Positions 39,729 through 48,027 of a stretch of DNA of 64,000 nucleotides are shown one piece after another (within the stretch, counting starts at the first letter, position 1; every line of letters begins with the position of its first letter). A program made the translations under genes and the position numbers. The stretch comes from Lactobacillales bacterium. GTDB lineage: Bacteria > Bacillota > Bacilli > Lactobacillales > Streptococcaceae. The notes below the pieces were generated by a model. That model saw nothing but the letters and a program-made list of their open reading frames with translations, was not told where the DNA came from and did not search any database. The stretch is from positions 62,001 to 126,000 of the forward strand of contig JAISJW010000021.1 in assembly GCA_031261175.1 (NCBI GenBank), in the 5' to 3' direction.

Positions 39729-42332
39729 CTATTTGGCAGTGTAAGAATCCAAGATGATTTGTTTCAACTCAGAGATCAATGGTTGTTTAGGGTTAGCAGT
39801 TGTACATTGATCTTCGTAAGCAAGTTCAGCCAAACGGTCAACAGTTGTGTCAAGGACTTCTTGAGTGATTCCTTGTTCAGAGATTGACATCTTGATTCCG
39901 CAAGTTGCGCCTAAATCGTAGATAGCAGTCGCTAGCGCTTCAACCAATTCTTCAGTTGTTTCACCAGCTAGGCCAACGTAACGAGCTACTTCAGCGTAAT
40001 CTTCGTGAGCGCGGAAGAAGTCATATTTAGGGAACATAGCGTGTTTTTGAGGATCCTTAGCGTTGTAGCGAACTACTTGCGGTAATAGGATCGCATTGGC
40101 ACGTCCGTGAGGAATGTTGTATTCTCCACCGATTTTGTGTGCGATTGAGTGAGTAACACCCAAGAACGCATTGGCGAACGCCATACCGGCAATTGCCGAC
40201 GCATTGTGCATTTTTTCACGGTTGATCGGGTTAGGATTTTTAACTGAATCTTCAAGGTAATCGAAGACAAGTTTGATCGCTTGCAAGCTAAGACCACGAG
40301 TGTAGTCAGATGCCATTACAGACACATAAGCTTCAAGAGCGTGAGTTAATACGTCCATACCAGTATCAGCAGTAACCGAAGCTGGAACTGTAAGTACGAA
40401 TTGAGGGTCGATGATTGCTACATCTGGAGTCAACGCGTAGTCAGCTAGTGGGTATTTAACGTGAGTTTCGCTGTCAGTGATAACGGCGAATGGAGTAACT
40501 TCCGAACCAGTACCTGAAGTAGTTGGGATACAAACTAATTTAGAGAACGCTGGGCGGTCAATTTTGTAAGTACGTTTTAGGATATCTAAGAATTTTTGTT
40601 TAGCGCCGAAGAAACGAGTTTCTGGACGTTCGTAGAATAACCACATACCTTTGGCAGCATCCATTGATGAACCACCACCTAAAGCGATGATTGTATCTGG
40701 TTTGAATTCTTTAGCCAACTCTGTACCAGCGTAAACTGTGTTAGTTGAAGGGTTAGGTTCAACGTCAGAGAAGATTTTGATTTCAACGTTGTTAGAACGT
40801 TTGCGCAATTCTTGCTCAACGATCTTAACGAAACCGAATTGAACCATTCCTGGGTCACAAACGATCATAGCGCGTTCAACGTTTTCCATCATTGTTAAGT
40901 ATTGTAGAGAGTTTTTCTCGAAGAATACTTTCGGTGGCAATTGCATCCATTGCATGTTGTTACGACGTTTAGCGATTGTCTTAACGTTGATCAAGTTTAC
41001 AGCAGATACGTTTTTCGATACAGAGTTACGTCCGTATGAACCACAACCTAGTGTAAGTGAAGGGATCATTTCGTTGTAGATGTTACCGATACCACCGACA
41101 GCTGTTGGTGAATTTACAAGCACGCGACAAGCTTTCATTTCGATACCGAATTGAACTTGCAAGTCTTCGTCTTCAGTGTGGATACAAGCCGTGTGTCCAG
41201 CTCCACCGATGTGTAGCATAGTCGCACAGTGCGCGAATCCGTCTTTTTCGTCTTCAGCTTTAACCATTGCTAGAACTGGAGAAAGTTTTTCGTATGAAAG
41301 TGGGTGATCAACACCAGTACCACCGATTGGGGCAAGTAGAATACGAGTTGTCGGAGCAACTTCGATTCCAGCACCAGCAGCGATTTCAGTAGCGTGTTTA
41401 CCTACGATTGGCGCATTTACACCGTGACCGACAACGTTTCCGTCAGCGTCAAGGTTTTCGTGCATTGCGTATGCAGTTAATTTAGCGATTTCTTCTTCGT
41501 TACACACGTGAACTTGGTGAGCGTCGAATTCAGCTAAAACTTCATCGTAGATGTCTTTGTGAACGATAACTGCTTGTTCAGAGGCACAGATCATACCGTT
41601 ATCGAATGATTTAGAAACGATAACGTCGTTAACTGCGCGTTTAACGTGAGCGTCGCTGTGGAAGTAAACTGGTACGTTACCAGGACCTACACCTAAGGCT
41701 GGTTTACCTTGAGAGTAAGCATTTTTAACCATCGCTGGGCCACCAGTTGCCAGGATTGTCATGACGATGTCATTTCCTAGTAAAAGGTTAGTCGCTTCGA
41801 TTGATGGTTGTTCGATCCATTGGATACAGTTTTCAGGAGCACCGGCTGCAATTGCCGCGTCACGAACGATTTTAGCCGCCGCGATTGAACATTGCAAAGC
41901 TGATGGGTGGAAGCTGAAGATGATTGGGTTACGAGTTTTCAATGCGATCATCGATTTGAAGATTGCAGTTGAAGTCGGGTTAGTTGTCGGAACTAGACCG
42001 GCAATTGTCCCTACTGGTTCAGCAACCTCGATAAGACCAGTTTGTTTATCTTCGCTGATAACACCTACTGTTTTGTTGTCTTTGATTGAGTGCCAGATGT
42101 ACTCAGATGCGTACATGTTTTTGATTGCTTTGTCTTCGTAAACTCCGCGACCAGTTTCATCTACTGCGTGTTTAGCCAACACCATGTGTTTGTCTAATGC
42201 AGCCATTGCCATATCGTGAACGATGTGGTCAACTTCCTCTTGCGTGAAGTTAGCCATAGCGTCTAGCGCTACTTTAGCATTGTCACACAATGTGTTAATA
42301 GTGATTTGAACATCAGTTAATTGTTCAGCCAT
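39729..42332 (-). CDS. adhE: Bifunctional acetaldehyde/alcohol dehydrogenase
   Basis: An 867-residue fermentative enzyme reducing acetyl-CoA to acetaldehyde and then ethanol, regenerating NAD+ and forming spirosome filaments. The N-terminal aldehyde dehydrogenase half has the catalytic cysteine in DNGMICASEQAVIV. The C-terminal iron-dependent alcohol dehydrogenase half has the NAD loop ALGGGSSMDAAKG and metal ligands in the HALEAYVS and THSIAHKIGGEYNIPHG regions. Length is standard. AAGGAG precedes the ATG. Two Rex-type operators flank a consensus promoter, so expression should rise when NADH is high. The downstream small AdhE-like gene is co-transcribed. Confidence 0.97.
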   Translation of the reverse strand: MAEQLTDVQITINTLCDNAKVALDAMANFTQEEVDHIVHDMAMAALDKHMVLAKHAVDETGRGVYEDKAIKNMYASEYIWHSIKDNKTVGVISEDKQTGLIEVAEPVGTIAGLVPTTNPTSTAIFKSMIALKTRNPIIFSFHPSALQCSIAAAKIVRDAAIAAGAPENCIQWIEQPSIEATNLLLGNDIVMTILATGGPAMVKNAYSQGKPALGVGPGNVPVYFHSDAHVKRAVNDVIVSKSFDNGMICASEQAVIVHKDIYDEVLAEFDAHQVHVCNEEEIAKLTAYAMHENLDADGNVVGHGVNAPIVGKHATEIAAGAGIEVAPTTRILLAPIGGTGVDHPLSYEKLSPVLAMVKAEDEKDGFAHCATMLHIGGAGHTACIHTEDEDLQVQFGIEMKACRVLVNSPTAVGGIGNIYNEMIPSLTLGCGSYGRNSVSKNVSAVNLINVKTIAKRRNNMQWMQLPPKVFFEKNSLQYLTMMENVERAMIVCDPGMVQFGFVKIVEQELRKRSNNVEIKIFSDVEPNPSTNTVYAGTELAKEFKPDTIIALGGGSSMDAAKGMWLFYERPETRFFGAKQKFLDILKRTYKIDRPAFSKLVCIPTTSGTGSEVTPFAVITDSETHVKYPLADYALTPDVAIIDPQFVLTVPASVTADTGMDVLTHALEAYVSVMASDYTRGLSLQAIKLVFDYLEDSVKNPNPINREKMHNASAIAGMAFANAFLGVTHSIAHKIGGEYNIPHGRANAILLPQVVRYNAKDPQKHAMFPKYDFFRAHEDYAEVARYVGLAGETTEELVEALATAIYDLGATCGIKMSISEQGITQEVLDTTVDRLAELAYEDQCTTANPKQPLISELKQIILDSYTAK

Positions 42333-42377
42333 TTTGGTTCTCCTTTTTATGAGTTGTTTTTGTTTACCAATTTAAAA

Positions 42378-42403
42378 AAGTTTGTTAAATAATTAACAAA
42401 CTT
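42378..42403. promoter_or_regulatory. Rex-type operator, promoter-proximal
   Basis: AAGTTTGTTAA-ATAA-TTAACAAACTT is a perfect inverted repeat around the clostridial/Bacilli Rex consensus TTGTTAA-N4-TTAACAA (core 42382-42399). It lies immediately downstream of the -10 box of adhE, covering the start of transcription. Rex is the NADH-sensing repressor of fermentation genes. Confidence 0.85.
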
Positions 42404-42432
42404 ATTATACCATTTATTTGGAGTTCTTGCAA
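42404..42432 (-). promoter_or_regulatory. adhE promoter
   Basis: Minus-strand TTGCAA (42427-42432), 17-nt spacer, TATAAT (42404-42409), sandwiched between two Rex-type operators. Confidence 0.85.
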
Positions 42433-42433
42433 A

Positions 42434-42459
42434 AAGTTTGTTACATTTTTAACAAACTT
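42434..42459. promoter_or_regulatory. Rex-type operator, upstream
   Basis: AAGTTTGTTAC-ATTT-TTAACAAACTT (core 42438-42455), with one mismatch from the perfect dyad, abuts the -35 box. It shares its 11-bp right half with the other operator. The two centres are 56 bp apart. Confidence 0.8.
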
Positions 42460-42476
42460 CTTAATAATTTATTTTT

Positions 42477-42543
42477 ATTCCTTTTTTTGCGTATTTGGGA
42501 CATTTCGACCTCTGAAATGTCCCAAATACGCAAAAAAAGGAAT
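42477..42543. repeat. Perfect 30-bp inverted repeat at the end of ilvE
   Basis: Arms 42477-42506 and 42514-42543 are exact complements (left arm begins ATTCCTTTTTTTGCGTATTT) around a GACCTCT loop. Positioned between ilvE (stop at 42553) and the adhE control region. On the minus strand the left arm reads out into a run of A, not U. It contains GGGACATTTC, a word shared with the hairpins at 658 and 38998. Confidence 0.95.
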
Positions 42544-42552
42544 TATTTGTTT

Positions 42553-43572
42553 TTATACTTTAACAATCCAACCTTCCGGCGCTTCAATGTCGCCGAATTG
42601 GATGCCGACTAGCTCGTTATAGAGCTTAGTCGTAACCGGACCGACCTCTTCGGTCGAATAAAACTTGTGGAAGTTGTCGCCGATTTGAATTCCGCCGATT
42701 GGCGAAATAACTGCGGCCGTACCACACGCTCCAGCTTCGACGAACTTGTCTAAACCGTCAAGAGGCACGTCGCCTTCGATCGTTTCCATTCCGAAGCGCT
42801 CGCCCGCGATATGTAACAACGAATATTTAGTAATCGACGGCAGAATCGATGGTGACAAAGGCGTGATAAATTGGTTATCAGCTGTGATACCAAAGAAGTT
42901 AGCTCCACCGATTTCTTCTATTTTAGTGTGCGTCGCAGGATCTAGGTAAACGCAATCCGCAAACCCAGCATCGTGGGCAAGTTGCCCCGGCAAAATTGAA
43001 GCGGCGTAATTGCCCCCAACTTTGTTAGCTCCAGTTCCGTGTGGCGCAGCGCGGTCGAACTCAGCCGTGATGTAATTGTTCGGTTTCAGACCACCTTTAT
43101 AGTAAGGACCAACCGGCATCGCGAAAATCGTGAAGATGTATTCCGGCGCCGGACGAACGCCGATCACCGAACCGACCCCAATCAACAATGGACGCAAATA
43201 CAAAGTCGCGCCACTTCCATAAGGCGGTACCCAGTCGATATTCGCCGCCACAACTTGACGACAAGCTTCAACGAATTGTTCTGTTTCAACGTGTGGCATA
43301 ATCAAACGATCCGCCGTTTTTTGCAGACGTTCAGCATTTTTATCAGGACGGAAAAGTTGCACGCTTCCGTCTTTTGTGCGATAAGCTTTCAGGCCTTCAA
43401 AGCCCTGCTGGCCGTAGTGCAGCGCCGCCGATGCCTCGCTGACGTGAAGAGTCGAATCCTCTGTCAGCGTGCCGGCGTCCCACTTGCCATCTTTCCATTT
43501 AGAAATGTAGCGAAACGGCAGGTCGCGGTATTCAAAGCCAAGATTGTTCCAGTCTAAGTCAGGTATAGTCAT
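42553..43572 (-). CDS. ilvE: Branched-chain amino acid aminotransferase
   Basis: A 339-residue class IV PLP enzyme that interconverts branched-chain amino acids and their keto acids with glutamate/2-oxoglutarate. The PLP-binding lysine lies in GANKVGGNYAASILPG. YLDPATHTKIEEIGGANFFG and the GTAAVISPIG phosphate-binding loop are typical of the eukaryote-like BCAT subgroup found in many Bacilli. Normal length. AGGTG precedes the start. It follows the PBP gene with a 15-nt gap, although no functional link is evident. Confidence 0.93.
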   Translation of the reverse strand: MTIPDLDWNNLGFEYRDLPFRYISKWKDGKWDAGTLTEDSTLHVSEASAALHYGQQGFEGLKAYRTKDGSVQLFRPDKNAERLQKTADRLIMPHVETEQFVEACRQVVAANIDWVPPYGSGATLYLRPLLIGVGSVIGVRPAPEYIFTIFAMPVGPYYKGGLKPNNYITAEFDRAAPHGTGANKVGGNYAASILPGQLAHDAGFADCVYLDPATHTKIEEIGGANFFGITADNQFITPLSPSILPSITKYSLLHIAGERFGMETIEGDVPLDGLDKFVEAGACGTAAVISPIGGIQIGDNFHKFYSTEEVGPVTTKLYNELVGIQFGDIEAPEGWIVKV

Positions 43573-43587
43573 TTTTCACCTCGTATT

Positions 43588-45870
43588 TTAGTTCACAGGC
43601 GGACGCCCAGTTTTAATGAAATTTTCGTAATAAGCGTTCAGAATGTCGCGCACGATCTCCTGATTCGCGGTCATGTGCTTCGTCGTAATGTGCGGAAGCA
43701 TCAGCGCCACCGCCACCTGCGGGTTCTCCGCCGGAGCATAGGCAATTAAGTTCGAGTTGGTCACCGGAACCGGCTCTTTCCCCGGAATCGGCTTCCCGTC
43801 TTCATCGGTGAAAATGTGGAACGTTTCGGCCGTCCCCGTCTTCGCCTCGACGTGCATCCCTTGGACGCCTTGCAGGATTTTCCCGGTCGTGTAAGGATCC
43901 GTACCGTAAACCACGTTGTACATCCCCTGCTTAATCAAGCCCATGTGGCCCGGCGTAATATCGACCTTATTCATAATCTTCGGATCGAACTTGCGAATCT
44001 GCTCGCCAAGCGTCGCGTTCTCGCCCGACGTGTAAATCCCCTCGACAAAGTGCGGGGCAATTCGCGTCCCGCCGTTGGCAAGTGTCGCGCAATATTGGGC
44101 AAGTTGGATCGGCGTGTAGTTGTCGAACTGACCGAACGAAAGATCGAGCAAGTTACCCATCGCGCCGTCGTAAGAGTAGTCGCCAGTGCGTTTGAACCCT
44201 TCGATTTCGTTTGGCATGTCGACGCCGGTTAGGACGCCAAGGCCGTATTCGCCGTAGTATTTGCGGAGTTTTTCGAAGAGGTCGCCACGAAGCGGAAGGC
44301 TCATGCCTTCTTTATATTCAACACCCATCATTTTGAAGACGAGCTTGATCATGTAGACATTGGAAGACCATTCTAGGGCTTTCAGCGCCGAAACTGGTAG
44401 CGGGTGAGCCCCCGCTCCCGAGTTGAAGATTGAGTATTTGGTCGGCGAACCTTGGATGATAATCGGCTCATCGATTTGTGTTTCGTTTCCGCTGATAACA
44501 CCCATATCATAGGCTGCGGTTAGTGTCGCAGGTTTCACGACCGACCCCGGCTCGAAGTTTTTCGTAATGATGCCGAGCGCGTCACTTGAAACTTTACCGG
44601 TTTTTAGGTCGTGCGAGAATCCACTCGCCGCTAAGACTCCACCGGTGTTGACATCTAAGACCACAGCGTAAACGCCTTGGCTGTACATCATTTTTTTGTC
44701 GGCGTAAGAAAGCGAGTTGTCGGCTTGAAGCAAGCCGTTATAAGTGTTTTGCAGGATATCATCGACTTGTTTTTGGAAGTCGAGATTAATTGTTAAACGT
44801 AGGTTGTCACCCGGCGAGCCCGAATCGACGATCTTATCACTCTTAATAGCACCCTTGTCGTTAAGAGTTATTTCTTCTTTGCGTTTCGCACCTTTTAGGA
44901 CGTCTTCGTATTCGTATTCAAGATAGCTCGTGCCCACGCGGTCGTTGAGCTCGTAGCCTTTGTCTTGATATTCTTTTAATTTATCCGCCGGAAGTCCGTT
45001 TTTCGAAACGGTTCCGATGAAGTCGCCGATAGTCAAGCTATCCGTCACTTCGCGGCGCCAGTCTTCGCCGACCCCGACCCCGTCAAGCTCAGTCGTGCGT
45101 TCGCCGACGATGGCGATTTCTTCTTGGGTTACGCCTTCGTTTTTGATGAAGACGGTCGACATACTGCTCGCCGAGTTCATCCGTTTGAAGATGGTCGCAA
45201 CTTCAAGTTGTTCCGGTGTCAAGTTCATTTCTTCCGGTGTCACCGCTGCGACTTCGACGGCGTAAGCTGCCGCCGGTTCAAGCGGAGCACCACGTTTGTC
45301 GAGGAAGTCCTTGGCCGGGATTCGTTTATCGACCGCTTTCAAATGTTCCGGATCAGCTAAATACCAATCGGCTTTATCGCGATCTCTTAGGTTGGGATCA
45401 GCAGGCACATCGATGTATTGTGCTAATTTAGTCGCAATCGCTAAAATTTCTGGCGCGGTTACATCTTTCGCACGACTGTATTGAATCGCGAATTCCTTGC
45501 GGTTTCCGACGATTACTTTTCCGCTTTCGTCAAAAATTCCGCCCCGCGCAACGTTCGTTGTCACGACTCGTTCTTGACCAGCTTCTTTTTGAATTTCTTG
45601 TTTATATGTGTGCGAGTTGGTTACTTGGAGATAGCTAAGTCTTAAAATCAGCGCCAACATCAGCGTAAAGATGATGAAGAACAGCATGTGAAGACGTAAA
45701 TTGAAGTTGATTTTTTTGTCTTCAACCTCGGTGGCAGCCGGGGACTTGCCCGCACTACGGGTTTCACGTTCTTCTTTTTCGTCCAGCTCGATGTCTTCGA
45801 TCACTGTGATCTCGGACTTCTGCTCGCGCTTTTGCTGCATATATTTTTCTAAATCGAATTTTTCACTCAA
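43588..45870 (-). CDS. Class B penicillin-binding protein (transpeptidase)
   Basis: A peptidoglycan transpeptidase of about 760 residues. A short charged N-terminal tail precedes one membrane helix (LHMLFFIIFTLMLALILRL), a dimerisation/pedestal domain (RGGIFDESGKVIV), and a transpeptidase domain with SVVK (in FEPGSVVKPAT), SSN (in LEWSSNVYMIK) and KTG (in VEAKTGTAE). This resembles the PbpA/PbpB/PBP2a-like elongation or division enzymes of Lactobacillales. I start it at the TTG at 45870, preceded by AGAGG. The longer frame from 45924 would run through a TATAAT promoter box. No C-terminal PASTA domain is visible. Confidence 0.9.
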   Translation of the reverse strand: MSEKFDLEKYMQQKREQKSEITVIEDIELDEKEERETRSAGKSPAATEVEDKKINFNLRLHMLFFIIFTLMLALILRLSYLQVTNSHTYKQEIQKEAGQERVVTTNVARGGIFDESGKVIVGNRKEFAIQYSRAKDVTAPEILAIATKLAQYIDVPADPNLRDRDKADWYLADPEHLKAVDKRIPAKDFLDKRGAPLEPAAAYAVEVAAVTPEEMNLTPEQLEVATIFKRMNSASSMSTVFIKNEGVTQEEIAIVGERTTELDGVGVGEDWRREVTDSLTIGDFIGTVSKNGLPADKLKEYQDKGYELNDRVGTSYLEYEYEDVLKGAKRKEEITLNDKGAIKSDKIVDSGSPGDNLRLTINLDFQKQVDDILQNTYNGLLQADNSLSYADKKMMYSQGVYAVVLDVNTGGVLAASGFSHDLKTGKVSSDALGIITKNFEPGSVVKPATLTAAYDMGVISGNETQIDEPIIIQGSPTKYSIFNSGAGAHPLPVSALKALEWSSNVYMIKLVFKMMGVEYKEGMSLPLRGDLFEKLRKYYGEYGLGVLTGVDMPNEIEGFKRTGDYSYDGAMGNLLDLSFGQFDNYTPIQLAQYCATLANGGTRIAPHFVEGIYTSGENATLGEQIRKFDPKIMNKVDITPGHMGLIKQGMYNVVYGTDPYTTGKILQGVQGMHVEAKTGTAETFHIFTDEDGKPIPGKEPVPVTNSNLIAYAPAENPQVAVALMLPHITTKHMTANQEIVRDILNAYYENFIKTGRPPVN

Positions 45871-45925
45871 TATTTTTTGACCTCTATTTTTGGCATATTC
45901 CTTAATATTATACCATAAACGCAAA

Positions 45926-45963
45926 AAAAAACGCTGTGCTTCCTTATAGAAGTTACAGCGTTA
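45926..45963 (-). terminator. Terminator of rpsT
   Basis: Minus-strand AACGCTGT and ACAGCGTT pair around a 17-nt loop and are followed by a long U run, 10 nt after the S20 stop codon. Confidence 0.85.
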
Positions 45964-45972
45964 GTGACTAAA

Positions 45973-46227
45973 TTATTTAGCCAATTTTTTCGCAAGACGT
46001 GATTTATCGCGGCTAGCTTTGTTTTTGTGGATCAAACCTTTTGTTTCAGCTTGGTCGATCGCTTTAGTCGCAGCGGCGAACAATTCTTGAACGTTGTCAG
46101 CGTTAGCAGCAATAGCAGCATCAAATTTCTTGATAGTTGTGCGTAGAGACGCTTTCTTTTCAGAATTTTTTGTGTTAGCAATTTTGCTTGTGCGGTCACG
46201 TTTGATTTGTGATTGAATGTTAGGCAT
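45973..46227 (-). CDS. rpsT: Ribosomal protein S20
   Basis: An 84-residue basic protein of the 30S subunit that binds 16S rRNA near h9 and h44. The start [20 protein letters not shown] and the C-terminal [19 protein letters not shown] are family signatures. Monocistronic with its own promoter and terminator. The leader (about 46228-46280) contains a GTCCCGAAG...CTCGGG stem that could fold as an autoregulatory site, but this is unproven. Confidence 0.97.
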   Translation of the reverse strand: MPNIQSQIKRDRTSKIANTKNSEKKASLRTTIKKFDAAIAANADNVQELFAAATKAIDQAETKGLIHKNKASRDKSRLAKKLAK

Positions 46228-46283
46228 CAGATTTCTCCTTTCGTTGGAATGGCGCGCCCGAGGGACTTCGGGACAACTTTACC

Positions 46284-46312
46284 ATTATACCAAAATTTGC
46301 CGAGCGTCGCAA
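46284..46312 (-). promoter_or_regulatory. rpsT promoter
   Basis: Minus-strand TTGCGA (46307-46312), 17-nt spacer, TATAAT (46284-46289). Confidence 0.75.
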
Positions 46313-46368
46313 GTTCTACGTTAGGCAAGTTAAAAACCTCGGCAATTTCGTAATTAGCAAGTCGTTTT

Positions 46369-46494
46369 GGCCCCTAAACGACATGTTTTTGAAATTTGTC
46401 CCTCTTTTTGTCACAAAGGGCTAATATAGATTCTATACTAGCCCTTTTGTGACAAAATATGGGTGTTTTTTGAAAATCGTGTCGTTCAGGGGCC
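46369..46494. repeat. Nested palindrome, copy 5
   Basis: About 126 bp in the 359-bp space between rpsT and the ABC-F gene. Outer arms GGCCCCTAAACGACA and near complement; inner stem GTCACAAAGGGCTA/TAGCCCTTTTGTGAC. Nearly the same as copy 1, 45 kb away, but with changes in the outer arms that are mostly matched on the other side. Confidence 0.88.
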
Positions 46495-46518
46495 GCTTGA
46501 ACAAGTTTTAAAAATCAT

Positions 46519-46589
46519 TAATCGTATTTAGGGCGATTTTGTTGCAGTTCAAGCGCTGAATTGCAACAAAATCGCGTTAAATACGATTA
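46519..46589. repeat. 33-bp inverted repeat at the end of the ABC-F gene
   Basis: Arms 46519-46551 and 46557-46589 pair with three mismatches around AGCGC. The right arm overlaps the TAA stop codon of the ABC-F gene (46587-46589). TTAAATACGATTAG (46577-46590) is shared with the hairpin at 39035. Confidence 0.9.
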
Positions 46590-47942
46590 GCGTAATTTAT
46601 CACGTTCTATTTCCCATTTTTTTACATTGATGTTATTTATAAAGGTTTGGTCGTGGCTAACAATTATGACTGCCCCTTCGTAGTTGTTTATAAAACCTTC
46701 CAAGGCGATAATTGCCTGAATATCTAAGAAGTTTGTCGGCTCATCGAGGATTAGGAAGTTGCTGTCGCTTAGGAGAACTTTCGCAAGGCTAGCTTTCACC
46801 AGTTCACCACCGCTCAATATTTCAACTTGCTTATCGATTGCATCACGCCTGAAACCCAAAGCTCCTAGAATGTTTCGAGCGGTTTGAATATCTTGTTTAG
46901 TGGTTAGCATTACGTTTTCAATTATCGATTTTTGTTCGTCAAGATTTTTAAGATTCTGCGCGAAATAAGACATACGAGCTCTCTCGGACGTTTCAATATC
47001 GCCGTTCATAATTTGTTTTAAGAACGTCGTTTTCCCTGATTTGTTTTCGCCAATCAATACTACCTTTTCACCAAATTGCAATTTCAAATTATCAATTTCA
47101 AATAAATCTTTGACCAGGTGATGCTCAATATTAAAAATAGTTCCTCGCGCGGCATTTGCGTCATCCGTCGAAATCAATTTAATCGGTTTCGCCTTTTTAT
47201 ATTGCTCAACTTTTTCCTGATTCTCAATCCGCGACTCAATTGCCTTAGCCTTGCTATTCATCCGCTTTTCTTGCCCGGCAATTCGCCCGCCGAACGCCCG
47301 TGCTTTCGCATCACTTGCGCCCGATTTGATATTCGTCGTATGCTGTAATTTCGCCGCTCGCTCCTTTCGTTTTTGAATTTCAGCTTTCAGCTTTTTCGTT
47401 TCCCTTTGTTGCGCGTTATATTGATTGTTTTGCGCTTCGACCTCTTGTTGTTTAACCGCCAAATAAGTTTCGTAATCATAATTATATTTTTTTATTTGCT
47501 GGTTATCAAATTCGATCACCGCGTCTACCGTTTGCTTCAAAAACTCACGATCATGCGAAACAATTATTGTTAAACCATCTTTGCGCTTCAATCGATTAAT
47601 TAACCAATTAATATTTTTAGTGTCGAGATTGCTCGTCGGCTCATCTAAAATCAGCACCGACGGATCCAGAATTATCGCTTCATTAATCTCGCGTTTGGAC
47701 TGTTCCCCTCCACTTTCTTGCGACGTTTCGTGAATCTGCTCAACATAAATCGTCCATTCGTTATTAATTATTTCGCCTTCATATTCATCGTCAAGCCCCG
47801 CCAACATCTTCATCAAAGTTGATTTTCCGCTACCGTTATTCCCAACAATTCCGATTTTCCCACTATCTGACAGCACTATATTTTCACACTTGAACAGCGA
47901 ATTGCCGCCGATATTTTTTTCTACCTTTTTAAATTGAATCAT
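46587..47942 (-). CDS. ABC-F ribosomal protection protein, Msr/Vga-like
   Basis: 451 residues, two ATPase domains and no membrane part, as in ABC-F proteins that displace antibiotics from the ribosome. Domain 1 has Walker A GNNGSGKST, signature SGGEQSKRE and Walker B LILDEPTSNLD. A lysine/glutamine-rich linker follows, then domain 2 with GENKSGKTT, LSGGELVKASL and LILDEPTNFLD. The VSHDQTFINNI end resembles Msr/Vga/Sal-type members (macrolide, streptogramin A, lincosamide or pleuromutilin protection). The exact drug spectrum is unknown. It follows an Lsa-like gene and a 14-codon leader peptide, and its stop codon lies in a long hairpin. Confidence 0.82.
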   Translation of the reverse strand: MIQFKKVEKNIGGNSLFKCENIVLSDSGKIGIVGNNGSGKSTLMKMLAGLDDEYEGEIINNEWTIYVEQIHETSQESGGEQSKREINEAIILDPSVLILDEPTSNLDTKNINWLINRLKRKDGLTIIVSHDREFLKQTVDAVIEFDNQQIKKYNYDYETYLAVKQQEVEAQNNQYNAQQRETKKLKAEIQKRKERAAKLQHTTNIKSGASDAKARAFGGRIAGQEKRMNSKAKAIESRIENQEKVEQYKKAKPIKLISTDDANAARGTIFNIEHHLVKDLFEIDNLKLQFGEKVVLIGENKSGKTTFLKQIMNGDIETSERARMSYFAQNLKNLDEQKSIIENVMLTTKQDIQTARNILGALGFRRDAIDKQVEILSGGELVKASLAKVLLSDSNFLILDEPTNFLDIQAIIALEGFINNYEGAVIIVSHDQTFINNINVKKWEIERDKLR

Positions 47943-47953
47943 TTAATTCCTCG

Positions 47954-47998
47954 CTATTTCTGACTTTGAACTTTACCAGAAATTTCAGTTACGATCAT
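47954..47998 (-). CDS. Leader peptide upstream of the ABC-F gene
   Basis: A 14-codon open frame, MIVTEISGKVQSQK, begins 12-13 nt behind an exceptionally strong AAGGAGGTGATC site and ends 11 nt before the ABC-F start codon. It sits 29 nt after the stop of the Lsa-like gene. ABC-F resistance genes are often induced by drug-stalled ribosomes on such short leaders, so an attenuation or coupling role is likely. Expression has not been shown. Confidence 0.6.
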   Translation of the reverse strand: MIVTEISGKVQSQK

Positions 47999-48027
47999 GG
48001 CGATCACCTCCTTCTTTTGAGTCTGAG

